From Spodoptera frugiperda (taxonomy: Eukaryota > Arthropoda > Insecta > Lepidoptera > Noctuidae), in the NCBI RefSeq assembly GCF_023101765.2, contig NC_064213.1:1-64000 (forward strand): 64,000 nt of DNA, given 5' to 3'. Positions 1-10,612 of the stretch are shown in pieces. The notes under the pieces were generated by a model. The model searched no databases and had not been told where the DNA came from. It worked only from the letters and a program-made list of their open reading frames with translations. The translations under genes were made by a program, and so were the position numbers. Position 1 is the stretch's first letter; the number at the start of each line of letters is the position of its first letter.

Positions 1-2566
1 CAATCATAGACTCTGGCGAGCACCCACGCCTCCAGCTCCCACGGAGGTGTGCCCGCCAGTGCGCATGCCGCCGCGAAGCCCACTGTGCGGTAGGCCCGCG
101 CCACCCGCTGAGCGATAGCCCTTTGGGGCACACGAAGGGCGGTGGCGTTCTCCCTTCTGTGTAGGGAGTCCGCCCAAATCGGAGCCCCATAAAGGGCCAT
201 GCTCCTGAGAATGCCGGCGTACAAACGCCGGCATCGCGCGCTGGGCCCCCCCAGATTTGGCATAAGCCACGAGAGGGCATTCGCTGTTCTTAGAAGGCGC
301 TTGGACAGCTCGGCGAAGTGCGGGCCGAAGCGCCACCCGCTATCCAGGATGAGGCCCAGATATTTCATCTGGCCCTCTACTGCGATCCTGGTGCCGTCCA
401 CATAGATGTGGGCGTCGGGAGGGGGGCTGCCTCGGGCCGTGGAAGAACACGGCCTCGGTTTTGTGCAGCGCCACCGTCAGCCCCAGGCGGTGGATCCTGT
501 TGGCAACCAGGGGGCCGCCCGCTGATGCCAGGTTGGCCGCCGTCGTGAAGCCCCGCGGGCAGTGAGAGAAGTGTCATCCGCGTAACATATGACACTCGTC
601 CCGCGGAGGAGCGTTCCCCGCAGGAGCCAGTCGAAACCAACGTTCCATAGGAGGGGTCCTAACACTGACCCCTGCGGAACGCCGGACTCCACGACGTAGC
701 GCCGAACCTCTCCGTCTCTGTCGACAAGGACGACAGCCCTGTCTGCCAAGTAATCGGCCAGTAGGCTCCGAAGGTATTGAGGCACCCCGTGGAATCGGAG
801 CGCCTCAATGATGGTTGAATGGGGGATGGAGTTGAACGCGTTGGCTATATCAAACGACACAGCCAACAGTCCATCCCCTTCTTCCACGGCCTCCTTGACC
901 TGGCCCTTGAGACGGGTCAGGGCATCTATTGTCGACCGCTGGGCTCGAAAACCGAACTGAGCGTCGGAGAGATCCGGTCCAACGTTGGCAAGATGGCGGT
1001 TGAGGCGGGCAGCGATGATCCCCTCGAACATTTTTCCGACCTCATCGAGCAGAACGATGGGCCGGTATGCCGAGGGGGAGTCCGCCGGGCGTCCGTCTTT
1101 GCGCAGCAGGCAAAGTTGCCCTTCCTTCCAGGGTTTCGGGAACCTCCCCGTTGCGAGACACGCGCTGAAGAGGTCCCGAAACCGCTCCTCCATTTGGGAG
1201 GCGGCAATGGCCACTACCCTAGCGGGGATACCGTCTGGGCCGGGGGCAGTTTTCTTTGCCCGTAGACGGACCAACGCCGTGTGGACCTCGGTGTCGGTGA
1301 CAGGTGGAGCATGTTCCTCCTCTTCCATATCCCCGAGGGGGTTCATTGCTGGAGGGGTGAAATCGGCGTTCCGGCGCGGGAACAGGGACAGCACCACCTC
1401 ATCCAGCAATGAAGGCTCAAGGGTCTCGGTCACCGGGGGACCTGAGGGGCGCAGTTTGTTACGCGCCGCCCTGTATGGTCCCCGAATGGATCGCCGTCTA
1501 GTGTCTCCAGCAGCTCGGCTCTCGCTGCGTCTTTGGCGGCGCCGATAGCTGACTTGAGGGCCGCCTTTGCCGCCTTGTACGCTTCGTACAGACGGTCCTC
1601 GTTTGCTTCGTCTCGGTGCCGCCGGCGACGACTCCGCGTGAACTGGCGCTTTGCGGCCATGCACGCTGCCCGCAGCTGCGCCAGCTCCTCCGACCACCAA
1701 TACACGGCACGGTTTGGAGGCGGACGACGAGTCCGAGGCATGCTGGAGTTACACACTTCGGTCAGAGACCCTCTGAGTAGTGACGCCGCGGCGTCAACGT
1801 CCAGGTCAAGGACGGCAGGGGGCGAAAGCCAGTCCTGCAGGAACGCGGCCTCCTTTGCAGCCTCCCGGTCCAAGCGAGTGAGAGCCCAACGCGGAAACGG
1901 GGATCGGCCCGACGATGTGGAGTTCCCCCGTCGGCTCTGGGTGGAGATTTCGAACCGGATATATCTGTGGTCCGACAGAGTCTCCACCATGTCCACCCGC
2001 CAGTTCTCCACACGTGCGGCCAGCACTGGGGAGGCAAAGGTAACGTCCACTATGGACCCACCCTGCCGCCGCACGCATGTTTGAACACTCCCCCTGTTCA
2101 AGAGGGAGAGACCAGAGGAGGCTGCCCACGCCTCAAGCGCCCGCCCACGAGCGTCGGTGGCAGAGTTGCCCCACGTCTCTGACTTGGCGTTCAAGTCCCC
2201 CAGAACGGAAACCTGTCGAGGCGCCATCCTGCCGACTACGGCCGCAAGTCCCTCGAGGAAATCCTCGAAGGCCTGGAGAGGGCGATTTGGGGAGAAGTAG
2301 ACCCCCACAAGGGCCAGGTCCCCCCACACGGCGGCCACGTATCCCGATCCTCTCTCTAGAAGCGAGAGGGGAGGGGAGTCTGTGGAAGACCGTGCCGCAA
2401 TCGCGACTAGGCCATCCCTGTCGCCCAGCCAACGGTCGGGAATCCGGTAGGGCTCGGCAACTACCGCTACGTCCACCAACCAATCTGCCATGGTCTGCAC
2501 CAGCAGGTCCTGGGCCGCTCTGCAGTGGTTGGTGTTGGCCTGTAGGATGAGATGATTGCGCCCCAT
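1..2566 (-). pseudogene. SART-like ORF2 (endonuclease/RT) of copy A, frameshifted and cut by edge
   Basis: APE-type endonuclease followed by reverse transcriptase. Endonuclease motifs: VAEPYRIP, VYFSPN, LGDLNAKSETWGN and LSDHRYIRF. RT motifs: YRPIVLLDEVGKMFE, SFDIANAFNSIPHSTI, GVPQGSVLGP and CYADDTSL. The frame changes near 1480 (tggtccccgaat here, tggtctcccgaat in copy B), again near 555 in the YADD-distal region, and again in a G-rich tract near 433. At least three indels make it non-coding. The C-terminal part lies outside the window. Confidence 0.85.
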
Positions 2567-2583
2567 TATTCAATCATCTCATC
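2546..2583 (-). promoter_or_regulatory. 13-bp hairpin with UAAUG stop-start codon in its loop (copy A)
   Basis: This is the same perfect 13-bp stem (2546-2558 and 2571-2583) and 12-base loop as in copy B, with TAATG at 2568-2564 on the minus strand. It is kept although the ORFs around it are broken, as expected for a recent copy. Confidence 0.7.
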
Positions 2584-4652
2584 TCCCGCGTTAGCGACCG
2601 TGACCGGGGTAGCGGTGGCGGTAGCATTGGCAGCGGCAGGACGCTTTGGCGCCTGCATTTTGCCCTTCTTGGTGGGAGGAGTACACTTCCTCCCAGCCAT
2701 GAAATGGTTCGCTGGGCGACCACTGGCCGCGCACACAGCACAGTGCGGCGTGGTGGCGTCACAGGACGCCGCCAAGTGCCCCGACTTGCCGCAACGGTAG
2801 CAGGTGTCTGCCCTCTCCGCGCTGGACGGACACATGTATCGGGTGTGGCCAGTGCCGAAGCACTTGAAGCAGCGCAGAGGTTGCTCCTCAAGTGCTCGGA
2901 CCACAGCTGAGCTGAACCCGATCAGCAGCCGTCCTTTGGTTCTGTTCAGGACGGCCTTGGCTGCGGTGACTGGGCAGTCCACACGGGTCATGCCCAGGCC
3001 GCGGCGGCCAGTCCAGATGGTCCGACCATGCACCGCCTCGACGGAGCAGCCTCCTGCTGCTGCAATGGCCGCAACCACTTCGTTCACGGAAACTGAATCA
3101 TCGAGATCCACAACCTCCAGTGTCGCGGACTTGACTGGTCTGGCGACCTTTGCCACGTCCGCGATGCCCTCTCGCAGCTTAGCCGCGAAGAGGTCCGCGT
3201 TTTGCGAACCCGCGGCCCCGGGGAACTCGAATAATCGAGCGCCGGTTTGGGTACGGCGACACTTGATGGGGCCGATGCCCAATTGAATGGGGTCAGCGAA
3301 GCTACGAGCCCGCGTCAGCACCGACTCGTATGTTTCACCCCTTTCGGCGGCCTCTGGAGTGATGGTCACCGTCACCGCCGCCGACCTGGGAGCCGCTAGT
3401 TTCACACCCTTGTTTAAGGGAGCGGCAGGAGCCCTATTGGCTGCAGGAGCAGCCGGGGTGATTTTCGGGACCGTCTTCTTCTTTTTCCCTCTTTTCACTA
3501 CCTCCGTCCACGTCTCGGTGGGAGGGGTGGCGGAAGGTTCCCCCGCGTCGTCCGGCTGGCTCAGAGGAGCTGCTTGGACGGTTCCAAGCTCGACTTGTGC
3601 ATCTGCACATGTGCTGGGCGCAAGTGGAGCTGCCGCCTGGGACTTTTTCCCCTTCCCTTTGCCCTTAGAGGGCTTTGGGGCCTGGGGTTGCCCGCTGGTG
3701 GATGGGACCGTTGCCGGTGCCGGCATCGCGACTGGCGCTCTGTCCGCCGCGAGTGGAGGACGGATGCGCTTTTCCGGCAACAGCCGATCCTCTATACCTG
3801 CAAGGCAGGCTCTGGTGAAGGCTCTCTCCTCCTGAGTGACCTTGCGGATGATGTCCTCAAGGTCGGAGGAGGAGCCTGTTGCTGCTGAGGTTTTGGGGGC
3901 AGGAGCCGTGGCTTCAGCCAGCTTTTTATGCAGCTGGCTTACCTCAGCCTGCAGGCGATCCACCCGCGCCTGCAGCTGCCGCGACTCGTCCGTGGCCGTG
4001 CGCTGCACCAGTTCCGCAATAATGCCGTGCAAGCTGGCTGCACGGCATTTAGGGCCTTTTGAAAGGTTCCCTTGAGGTTGGAGGACTTGGAGGCCACCTC
4101 CAAAATCTCCTCCTTGTCCTCCAGCGCCATTTGCGCTAGCTCGGCCACTGAGTGGTCTGCGTACAGGACGTTGGAGGCCCCGTAGCCGGCCCTGGACCGT
4201 GCAGCACCGGTTGCGCGCTCCTTGGCGGCGACCTTTTCTTCTAGGTCCTTTTGAACCTCCACCCGCTTTGCTTGCGCCAGAGACGCCCTCAGTTGGCGTT
4301 GAGCCTCATCAAGTCCCACATCGTGGGAACTTGATTTCGCCTTCACCTTTTTATTCCTACCAAGAACTGATTCCGAAGAATCGTCGGATTCTTGCCTCAG
4401 GTAGGCCCGCTTTAGGTACCGACTGGTACTGGCGACCGGCTCGGTCACGGACTCGCAGTCCGACGAGTCGTCCGCCCGACAAAACAAACTAGCCGCAGAT
4501 GGTGCGCGGCTAGTTTCCGACACTGCAGTGTCTTCAGGTTGGCCCTGAAAAGGGCCGTTGGTTTGGCCCTGAGAAGGGCCGTTGGGTTCGCCCTGAGAAG
4601 GGCGTTTTGAGACGAAACGCCCGGAGGCGTCCCGCGAGGGCTTCGATGGCAT
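2566..4652 (-). pseudogene. SART-like ORF1 (gag) of copy A, frameshifted
   Basis: RNA-binding gag-like protein of the retrotransposon. The N-terminal reading frame (237 residues, from 4652) and the C-terminal frame (488 residues, to 2566) overlap near 4045. There copy A reads catttagggcc where copy B reads catttaagggcc, so a single missing A splits the gene. The C-terminal part holds CCHC zinc knuckles, including CFKCFGTGHTRYMC and CYRCGKSGHLAASC, and a third degenerate one after CAVC. The N-terminus has short Gln/Gly/Pro-rich peptide repeats (NGPSQGQ type). The stop codon overlaps the ORF2 start (TAATG, 2564-2568). Confidence 0.85.
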
Positions 4653-4805
4653 CGAAGAAAGTCTTGTTCGTACTCAACCGCAATGAAGGAAAGTGTACGA
4701 AAGCACAGCGCTCGTTAGCCGCCGGTCTGCCACTCCGTTACGGTGGTCAGACACGGCGTTGCCCGGGGATCACTACGTGGAAGTCAGCACTGTGGGGGGA
4801 TCCCC

Positions 4806-4824
4806 AACCTAACCTAACCTAACC
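4806..4824. repeat. Telomeric (CCTAA)n between the two SART-like copies
   Basis: About four units of aaccta lie exactly between the 5' end of copy A and the poly(A) of copy B. On the minus strand this is (TTAGG)n, the canonical insect telomere repeat. It is the target DNA left between two independent insertions. Confidence 0.9.
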
Positions 4825-4850
4825 TTTTTTTTTTTTTTTTTTTTTTTTTT
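4825..4850 (-). other. Poly(A) tail of SART-like copy B
   Basis: An uninterrupted run of 26 T on the plus strand directly abuts telomeric repeats. It marks the 3' end of the minus-strand element made by target-primed reverse transcription. Confidence 0.9.
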
Positions 4851-5167
4851 GACCCTGGGAAAAATACTTTATGTATCGTCCTCCCGTCGGGGGACGGGAG
4901 GGATATGTGGGACTCTCCGGTAGAAGCCGGCATACCCACTAAAAAACCCAGGAGCACACCCGCATCGCCAGTTAGGGGGTCTGGGAGACCGGCTGAACCT
5001 TTACTACCAGAACCCCCTCGGCGGAGCCCACCTGTGGTGGCAGGCCATTACAAGCCCCTCCCTAGCATGGGAAAGGGGCATCGGGAACGGTCGTGTGCCA
5101 ACCGCTCCCGTCCCGCGAGAGGTGAGTAGTGCAATGCAGGTGTAGGCGCCCCCGCGCCTAGCACCCG

Positions 5168-8100
5168 CTACTCACCCCGGGAGGGAGAAGACGGTTGTAT
5201 TATCGTCTTCTCCTGCCGACTCTTCTTCGTCGGAGCGCTGGAGCGAGAGCGTCTTCCTCTCGCTCGCTCCGCCACCTCCTTCTGCGATATTACGCACTCG
5301 CAGAAAGAGGCGACCGCCGCCCATGCCTCCTCACTCCCCAGCATAGCGCGAACAATGGAAGGGAGCGAGAGGTCTGCTCCGACCGCCGCAACCAAATTCT
5401 GCCGCGGCTCGGACCACGATGGGCACTCCTCCAGAGTATGCCGCACCGTGTCCGCTGTTGCGCCACAGTGGTGGCACGACGGGCTCTCCTCCCGCCCGAT
5501 GCGGTGCAGGTATGAGCCAAAGCAGCCATGGCCTGTCATCACCTGCACCAGGCGGAAGGAGAGGAAACCAAACGGCCGCTCGAGCCAAGCCTGGAGGACT
5601 GGCCCGATGGCGTCCAGCGTTCGTCTGCCAAAGGCAGCAGCGGCAAGGTCGTCCGCCCAATGGACGACTATGGCCTCCTTGGCCTCCTGCCGCACGGCCT
5701 CCCTCACCTCATGAGCCGGGTGCTCTCCGCGCGCCCTCCGCTCTGCCGTCCAATCATAGACTCTGGCGAGCACCCACGCCTCCAGCTCCCACGGAGGTGT
5801 GCCCGCCAGTGCGCATGCCGCCGCGAAGCCCACTGTGCGGTAGGCCCGCGCCACCCGCTGAGCGATAGCCCTTTGAGGCACACGAAGGGCGGTGGCATTC
5901 TCCCTTCTGTGTAGGGAGTCCGCCCAAATCGGAGCCCCATAAAGGGCCATGCTCCTGAGAATGCCGGCGTACAAACGCCGGCATCGCGCGCTGGGCCCCC
6001 CCAGATTTGGCATAAGCCACGAGAGGGCATTCGCTGTTCTTAGAAGGCGCTTGGACAGCTCGGCAAAGTGCGGGCCGAAACGCCACCTGCTATCTAGAAT
6101 GAGGCCCAGATATTTTATCTGGCCCTCTACGGCGATCCTGGTGCCGTCCACGTAGATGTGGGCGTCGGGAGGGGGCGCTGCCTCGGGCCGTGGAAGAACA
6201 CGGCCTCGGTTTTGTGCAGCGCCACCGTCAGCCCCAGGCGGTGGATCCTGTTGGCAACCAGGGAGCCGCCCGCTGATGCCAGGTTGGCCGCCGTCGTGAA
6301 GCCCCCGCGGGCAGTGAGGAGAGTGTCATCCGCGTAACATATGACACTCGTCCCGCGGAGGAGCGTTCCCCGCAGGAGCCAGTCGAAACCAACGTTCCAT
6401 AGGAGGGGTCCTAACACTGACCCCTGCGGAACGCCGGACTCCACGACGTAGCGCCGAACCTCTCCGTCTCTGTCGACAAGGACGACAGCCCTGTCTGCCA
6501 AGTAATCGGCCAGTAGGCTCCGAAGGTATTGAGGCACCCCGTGGAATCGGAGCGCCTCAATGATGGTTGAATGGGGGATGGAGTTGAACGCGTTGGCTAT
6601 ATCAAACGACACAGCCAACAGTCCATCCCCTTCTTCCACGGCCTCCTTGACCTGGCCCTTGAGACGGGTCAGGGCGTCTATGGTCGACCGCTGGGTTCGA
6701 AAACCGAACTGAGCGTCGGAGAGATCCGGTCCAACGTTTGCAAGATGGCGGTTGAGGCGGGCAGCGATGATCCCCTCGAACATTTTTCCGACCTCATCGA
6801 GCAGAACGATGGGCCGGTATGCCGAGGGGAGTCCGCCGGGCGTCCGTCCTTGCGCAGCAGGCACAGTTGCCCTTCCTTCCAGGGTTTCGGGAACCTCCCC
6901 GTTGCGAGACACGCGCTGAAGAGGTCCCGAAACCGCTCCTCCATTTGGGAGGCGGCAATGGCCACTACCCTAGCGGGGATACCGTCTGGGCCGGGGGCAG
7001 TTTTCTTTCCCCGGAGGCGGACTAACGCAGTGTGAAACTCGCCTTCCGCGACAGGAGGGACCTGTACCTCCACCTCCATATCCCGAGGGGGGTTCATTGC
7101 TGGAGGGGTGAAATCGGCGTTCCGGCGCGGGAACAGGGACAGCACCACCTCATCCAGCAATGAAGGCTCAAGGGTCTCGGTCACCGGGGGACCTGAGGGG
7201 CGCAGTTTGTTACGCGCCGCCCTGTATGGTCTCCCGAATGGATCGCCGTCTAGTGTCTCCAGCAGCTCGGCTCTCGCTGCGTCTTTGGCGGCGCCGATAG
7301 CTGACTTGAGGGCCGCCTTTGCCGCCTTGTACGCTTCGTACAGACGGTCCTCGTTTGCTTCGTCTCGGTGCCGCCGGCGACGACTCCGCGTGAACTGGCG
7401 CTTTGCGGCCATGCACGCTGCCCGCAGCTGCGCCAGCTCCTCCGACCACCAATACACGGCACGGTTTGGAGGCGGACGACGAGTCCGAGGCATGCTGGAG
7501 TTACACACTTCGGTCAGAGACCCTCTGAGTAGTGACGCCGCGGCGTCAACGTCCAGGTCAGGGACGGCAGGGGGCGAAAGCCAGTCCTGCAGGAATGCGG
7601 CCTCCTTTGCAGCCTCCCGGTCCAAGCGAGTGAGAGCCCAACGCGGAAACGGGGATCGGCCTGACGATGTGGAGTTCCCCCGTCGGCTCTGGGTGGAGAT
7701 TTCGAACCGGATATATCTGTGGTCCGACAGAGTCTCCACCATGTCCACCCGCCAGTTCTCCACACGTGCGGCCAGCACTGGGGAGGCAAAGGTAACGTCC
7801 ACTATGGACCCACCCTGCCGCCGCACGCATGTTTGAACACTCCCCCTGTTCAAGAGGGAGAGACCAGAGGAGGCTGCCCACGCCTCAAGCGCCCGCCCAC
7901 GAGCGTCGGTGGCAGAGTTGCCCCACGTCTCTGACTTGGCGTTCAAGTCCCCCAGAACGGAAACCTGTCGAGGCGCCATCCTGCCGACTACGGCCGCAAG
8001 TCCCTCGAGGAAATCCTCGAAGGCCTGGAGAGGGCGATTTGGGGAGAAGTAGACCCCCACAAGGGCCAGCTCCCCCCACACGGCGGCCACGTATCCCGAT

Positions 8101-8318
8101 CCTCTCTCTAGAAGCGAGAGGGGAGGGGAGTCTGTGGAAGACCGTGCCGCAATCGCGACTAGGCCATCCCTGTCGCCCAGCCAACGGTCGGGAATCCGGT
8201 AGGGCTCGGCAACTACCGCTACGTCCACCAACCAATCTGTCATGGTCTGCACCAGCAGGTCCTGGGCCGCTCTGCAGTGGTTGGTGTTGGCCTGTAGGAT
8301 GAGATGATTGCGCCCCAT
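5168..8318 (-). pseudogene. SART-like ORF2, APE endonuclease/reverse transcriptase, two frameshifts
   Basis: About 1,050 codons over three frames (8318-6678, 6912-6127, 6151-5168). The N-terminal endonuclease (about residues 1-230) has QANTNH, VAEPYRIP, LGDLNAKSETWGN and LSDHRYIRF. The RT (about residues 450-730) has YRPIVLLDEVGKMFE, FDIANAFNSIP, GVPQGSVLGP and YADDTLL. The C-terminus has a CCHC motif (CHHCGATADTVRHTLEEC), typical of R1-clade ORF2. Break 1 is near 6830 (gaggggag here, gagggggag in copy A); break 2 is in a G/C tract near 6172. Without both breaks the frame would be continuous. The endonuclease is expected to nick the telomeric repeat. Confidence 0.87.
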
Positions 8319-8335
8319 TATTCAATCATCTCATC
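8298..8335 (-). promoter_or_regulatory. 13-bp hairpin with UAAUG stop-start codon in its loop (copy B)
   Basis: Arms GATGAGATGATTG (8298-8310) and CAATCATCTCATC (8323-8335) are perfect reverse complements around a 12-base loop. The loop contains the ORF1 stop/ORF2 start overlap TAATG (minus strand, 8320-8316). UAAUG-driven translational coupling has been published for Bombyx SART1. The hairpin is seen directly in the sequence; its role is inferred. Confidence 0.7.
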
Positions 8336-10405
8336 TCCCGCGTCAGCGACCGTGACCGGGGTAGCGGTGGCGGTAGCATTGGCAGCGGCAGGACGCTTTG
8401 GCGCCTGCATTTTGCCCTTCTTGGTGGGAGGAGTACACTTCCTCCCAGCCATGAAATGGTTCGCTGGGCGACCACTGGCCGCGCACACAGCACAGTGCGG
8501 CGTGGTGGCGTCACAGGACGCCGCCAAGTGCCCCGACTTGCCGCAACGGTAGCAGGTGTCTGCCCTCTCCGCGCTGGACGGACACATGTATCGGGTGTGG
8601 CCAGTGCCGAAGCACTTGAAGCAGCGCAGAGGTTGCTCCTCAAGTGCTCGGACCACAGCTGAGCTGAACCCGACCAGCAGCCGTCCTTTGGTTCTGTTCA
8701 GGACGGCCTTGGCTGCGGTGACTGGGCAGTCCACACGGGTCATGCCCAGGCCGCGGCGGCCAGTCCAGATGGTCCGACCATGCACCGCCTCGACGGAGCA
8801 GCCTCCTGCTGCTGCAATGGCCGCAACCACTTCATTCACGGAAACTGAATCATCGAGATCCACAACCTCCAGTGTCGCGGACTTGACTGGTCTGGCGACC
8901 TTTGCCACGTCCGCGATGCCCTCTCGCAGCTTAGCCGCGAAGAGGTCCGCATTTTGCGAACCCGCGGCCCCGGGGAACTCGAATAATCGAGCGCCGGTTT
9001 GGGTACGGCGACACTTGATGGGGCCGATGCCCAATTGAATGGGGTCAGCGAAGCTACGAGCCCGCGTCAGCACCGACTCGTATGTTTCACCCCTTTCGGC
9101 GGCCTCTGGAGTGATGGTCACCGTCACCGCCGCCGACCTGGGAGCCGCTAGTTTCACACCCTTGTTTAAGGGAGCGGCAGGAGCCCTGTTGGCTGCAGGA
9201 GCAGCCGGGGTGATTTTCGGGACCGTCTTCTTCTTTTTCCCTCTCTTCACCACCTCCGTCCACGTCTCGGTGGGAGGGGTGGCGGAAGGTTCCCCCGCGT
9301 CGTCCGGCTGGCTCAGAGGAGCTGCTTGGACGGTTCCAAGCTCGACTTGTGCATCTGCACATGTGCTGGGCGCAAGTGGAGCTGCCGCCTGGGACTTTTT
9401 CCCCTTCCCTTTGCCCTTAGAGGGCTTTGGGGCCTGGGGTTGCCCGCTGGTGGATGGGACCGTTGCCGGTGCTGGCATCGCGACTGGCGCTCTGTCCGCC
9501 GCGAGTGGAGGACGGATGCGCTTTTCCGGCAACAGCCGATCCTCTATACCTGCAAGGCAGGCTCTGGTGAAGGCTCTCTCCTCCTGAGTGACCTTGCGGA
9601 TGATGTCCTCAAGGTCGGAGGAGGAGCCTGTTGCTGCTGAGGTTTTGGGGGCAGGAGCCGTGGCTTCAGCCAGCTTTTTATGCAGCTGGCTTACCTCAGC
9701 CTGCAGGCGATCCACCCGCGCCTGCAGCTGCCGCGACTCGTCCGTGGCCGTGCGCTGCACCAGTTCCGCAATAATACCGTGCAAGCTGGCTGCACGGCAT
9801 TTAAGGGCCTTTTGAAAGGTTCCCTTGAGGTTGGAGGACTTGGAGGCCACCTCCAAAATCTCCTCCTTGTCCTCCAGCGCCATTTGCGCTAGCTCGGCCA
9901 CTGAGTGGTCTGCGTACAGGACGTTGGAGGCCCCGTAGCCGGCCCTGGACCGTGCAGCACCGGTTGCGCGCTCCTTGGCGGCGACCTTTTCTTCTAGGTC
10001 CTTTTGAACCTCCACCCGCTTTGCTTGCGCCAGAGACGCCCTCAATTGGCGTTGAGCCTCATCAAGTCCCACATCGTGGGAACTTGATTTCGCCTTCACC
10101 TTCTTTTTCCTACCAAGAACTGATTCCGAAGAATCGTCAGATTCTTGCCTCAGGTAGGCCCGCTTTAGGTACCGACTGGTACTGGCGACCGCCTCGGTCA
10201 CGGACTCGCAGTCCGACGAGTCGTCCGCCCGACAAAACAAACTAGCCGCAGATGGTGCGCGGCTAGTTTCCGACGCAGAAATGTCGTCAGGTTGGCCCTG
10301 AGAAGGGCCGTTGGGTTGGCCCTGAGAAGGGCCGTTGGGTTCGCCCTGAGAAGGACGTTTTGATTGGAAGCGCCCGGAGGCGTCCCGCGAAGGCTTCGAT
10401 GGCAT
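8318..10405 (-). CDS. SART-like ORF1, gag-like zinc-knuckle protein (695 aa)
   Basis: Intact ORF for the nucleic-acid-binding protein of the retrotransposon, expected to bind element RNA and, in SART/TRAS elements, to carry the particle to telomeres. Residues 1-45 hold short NGPSQGQP-type repeats. The middle is Lys/Ala/Pro-rich with a basic KGKGKGKK stretch. The last 110 residues hold three cysteine knuckles: CFKCFGTGHTRYMC, CYRCGKSGHLAASC, and a variant starting CAVC and ending in RKC. The length is close to what I recall for SART1 ORF1 (about 700 aa). The first ATG of the open frame is used as start. The stop TAA shares two bases with the ORF2 ATG. Confidence 0.88.
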   Translation of the reverse strand: MPSKPSRDASGRFQSKRPSQGEPNGPSQGQPNGPSQGQPDDISASETSRAPSAASLFCRADDSSDCESVTEAVASTSRYLKRAYLRQESDDSSESVLGRKKKVKAKSSSHDVGLDEAQRQLRASLAQAKRVEVQKDLEEKVAAKERATGAARSRAGYGASNVLYADHSVAELAQMALEDKEEILEVASKSSNLKGTFQKALKCRAASLHGIIAELVQRTATDESRQLQARVDRLQAEVSQLHKKLAEATAPAPKTSAATGSSSDLEDIIRKVTQEERAFTRACLAGIEDRLLPEKRIRPPLAADRAPVAMPAPATVPSTSGQPQAPKPSKGKGKGKKSQAAAPLAPSTCADAQVELGTVQAAPLSQPDDAGEPSATPPTETWTEVVKRGKKKKTVPKITPAAPAANRAPAAPLNKGVKLAAPRSAAVTVTITPEAAERGETYESVLTRARSFADPIQLGIGPIKCRRTQTGARLFEFPGAAGSQNADLFAAKLREGIADVAKVARPVKSATLEVVDLDDSVSVNEVVAAIAAAGGCSVEAVHGRTIWTGRRGLGMTRVDCPVTAAKAVLNRTKGRLLVGFSSAVVRALEEQPLRCFKCFGTGHTRYMCPSSAERADTCYRCGKSGHLAASCDATTPHCAVCAASGRPANHFMAGRKCTPPTKKGKMQAPKRPAAANATATATPVTVADAGDEMIE

Positions 10406-10558
10406 CGAAGAAAAGACTTGTTCGTACTCAACCGCAATTAAGGAAAGTGTACGAAAGCACAGCGCTCGTTAGCCGCCGGTCTGCCACTCCGTTACGGTGG
10501 TCAGACACGGCGTTGCCCGGGGATCACTACGTGGAAGTCAGCACTGTGGGGGATCCCC

Positions 10559-10612
10559 AACCTAACCTAACCTAACCTAACCTAACCTAACCTAACCTAA
10601 CCTAACCTAACC
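10559..10612. repeat. Telomeric (CCTAA)n, about 11 units
   Basis: Fifty-four bases of perfect CCTAA repeats (TTAGG on the minus strand) lie between the 5' end of SART copy B and the 16-bp satellite. The TTAGG strand reads 5' to 3' toward lower coordinates, so the chromosome end should be to the left if this is true telomere-proximal DNA. Confidence 0.92.

Larger units (their letters stand above)
1..4805 (-). mobile_element. SART-like telomeric non-LTR retrotransposon, copy A (cut by window edge)
   Basis: Minus-strand R1-clade element whose 5' end abuts telomeric (CCTAA)n at 4806 and whose 3' part runs off the left edge. It carries a gag-like ORF1 (4652-2566) and an endonuclease/reverse transcriptase ORF2 (from 2566 leftward) joined by a TAATG stop-start overlap. 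It is nearly identical to copy B over the shared length. The 5' end starts with GGGGATCCCC on the minus strand, as in copy B. The insertion point in the TTAGG strand is between TT and AGG, the site reported for SART1 of Bombyx, and the sense strand is the TTAGG strand. Several one-base indels break both ORFs, so this copy looks dead. Family name is by motif recognition, not by search. Confidence 0.85.
4825..10558 (-). mobile_element. SART-like telomeric non-LTR retrotransposon, copy B (full length)
   Basis: A complete 5.7-kb minus-strand element. It starts at 10558 next to (CCTAA)n with GGGGATCCCC, and has a 150-bp 5' UTR, ORF1 (10405-8318), ORF2 (8318-5168, frameshifted), a 3' UTR (5167-4851) and a 26-base poly(A) tail (T run, 4825-4850). 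The tail is followed by GGTTAGG telomeric sequence. Full length with a poly(A) tail and telomeric target on both sides fits telomere-specific target-primed insertion. ORF1 is open throughout, but ORF2 has two frame breaks, so the copy is probably not autonomous. Confidence 0.88.
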
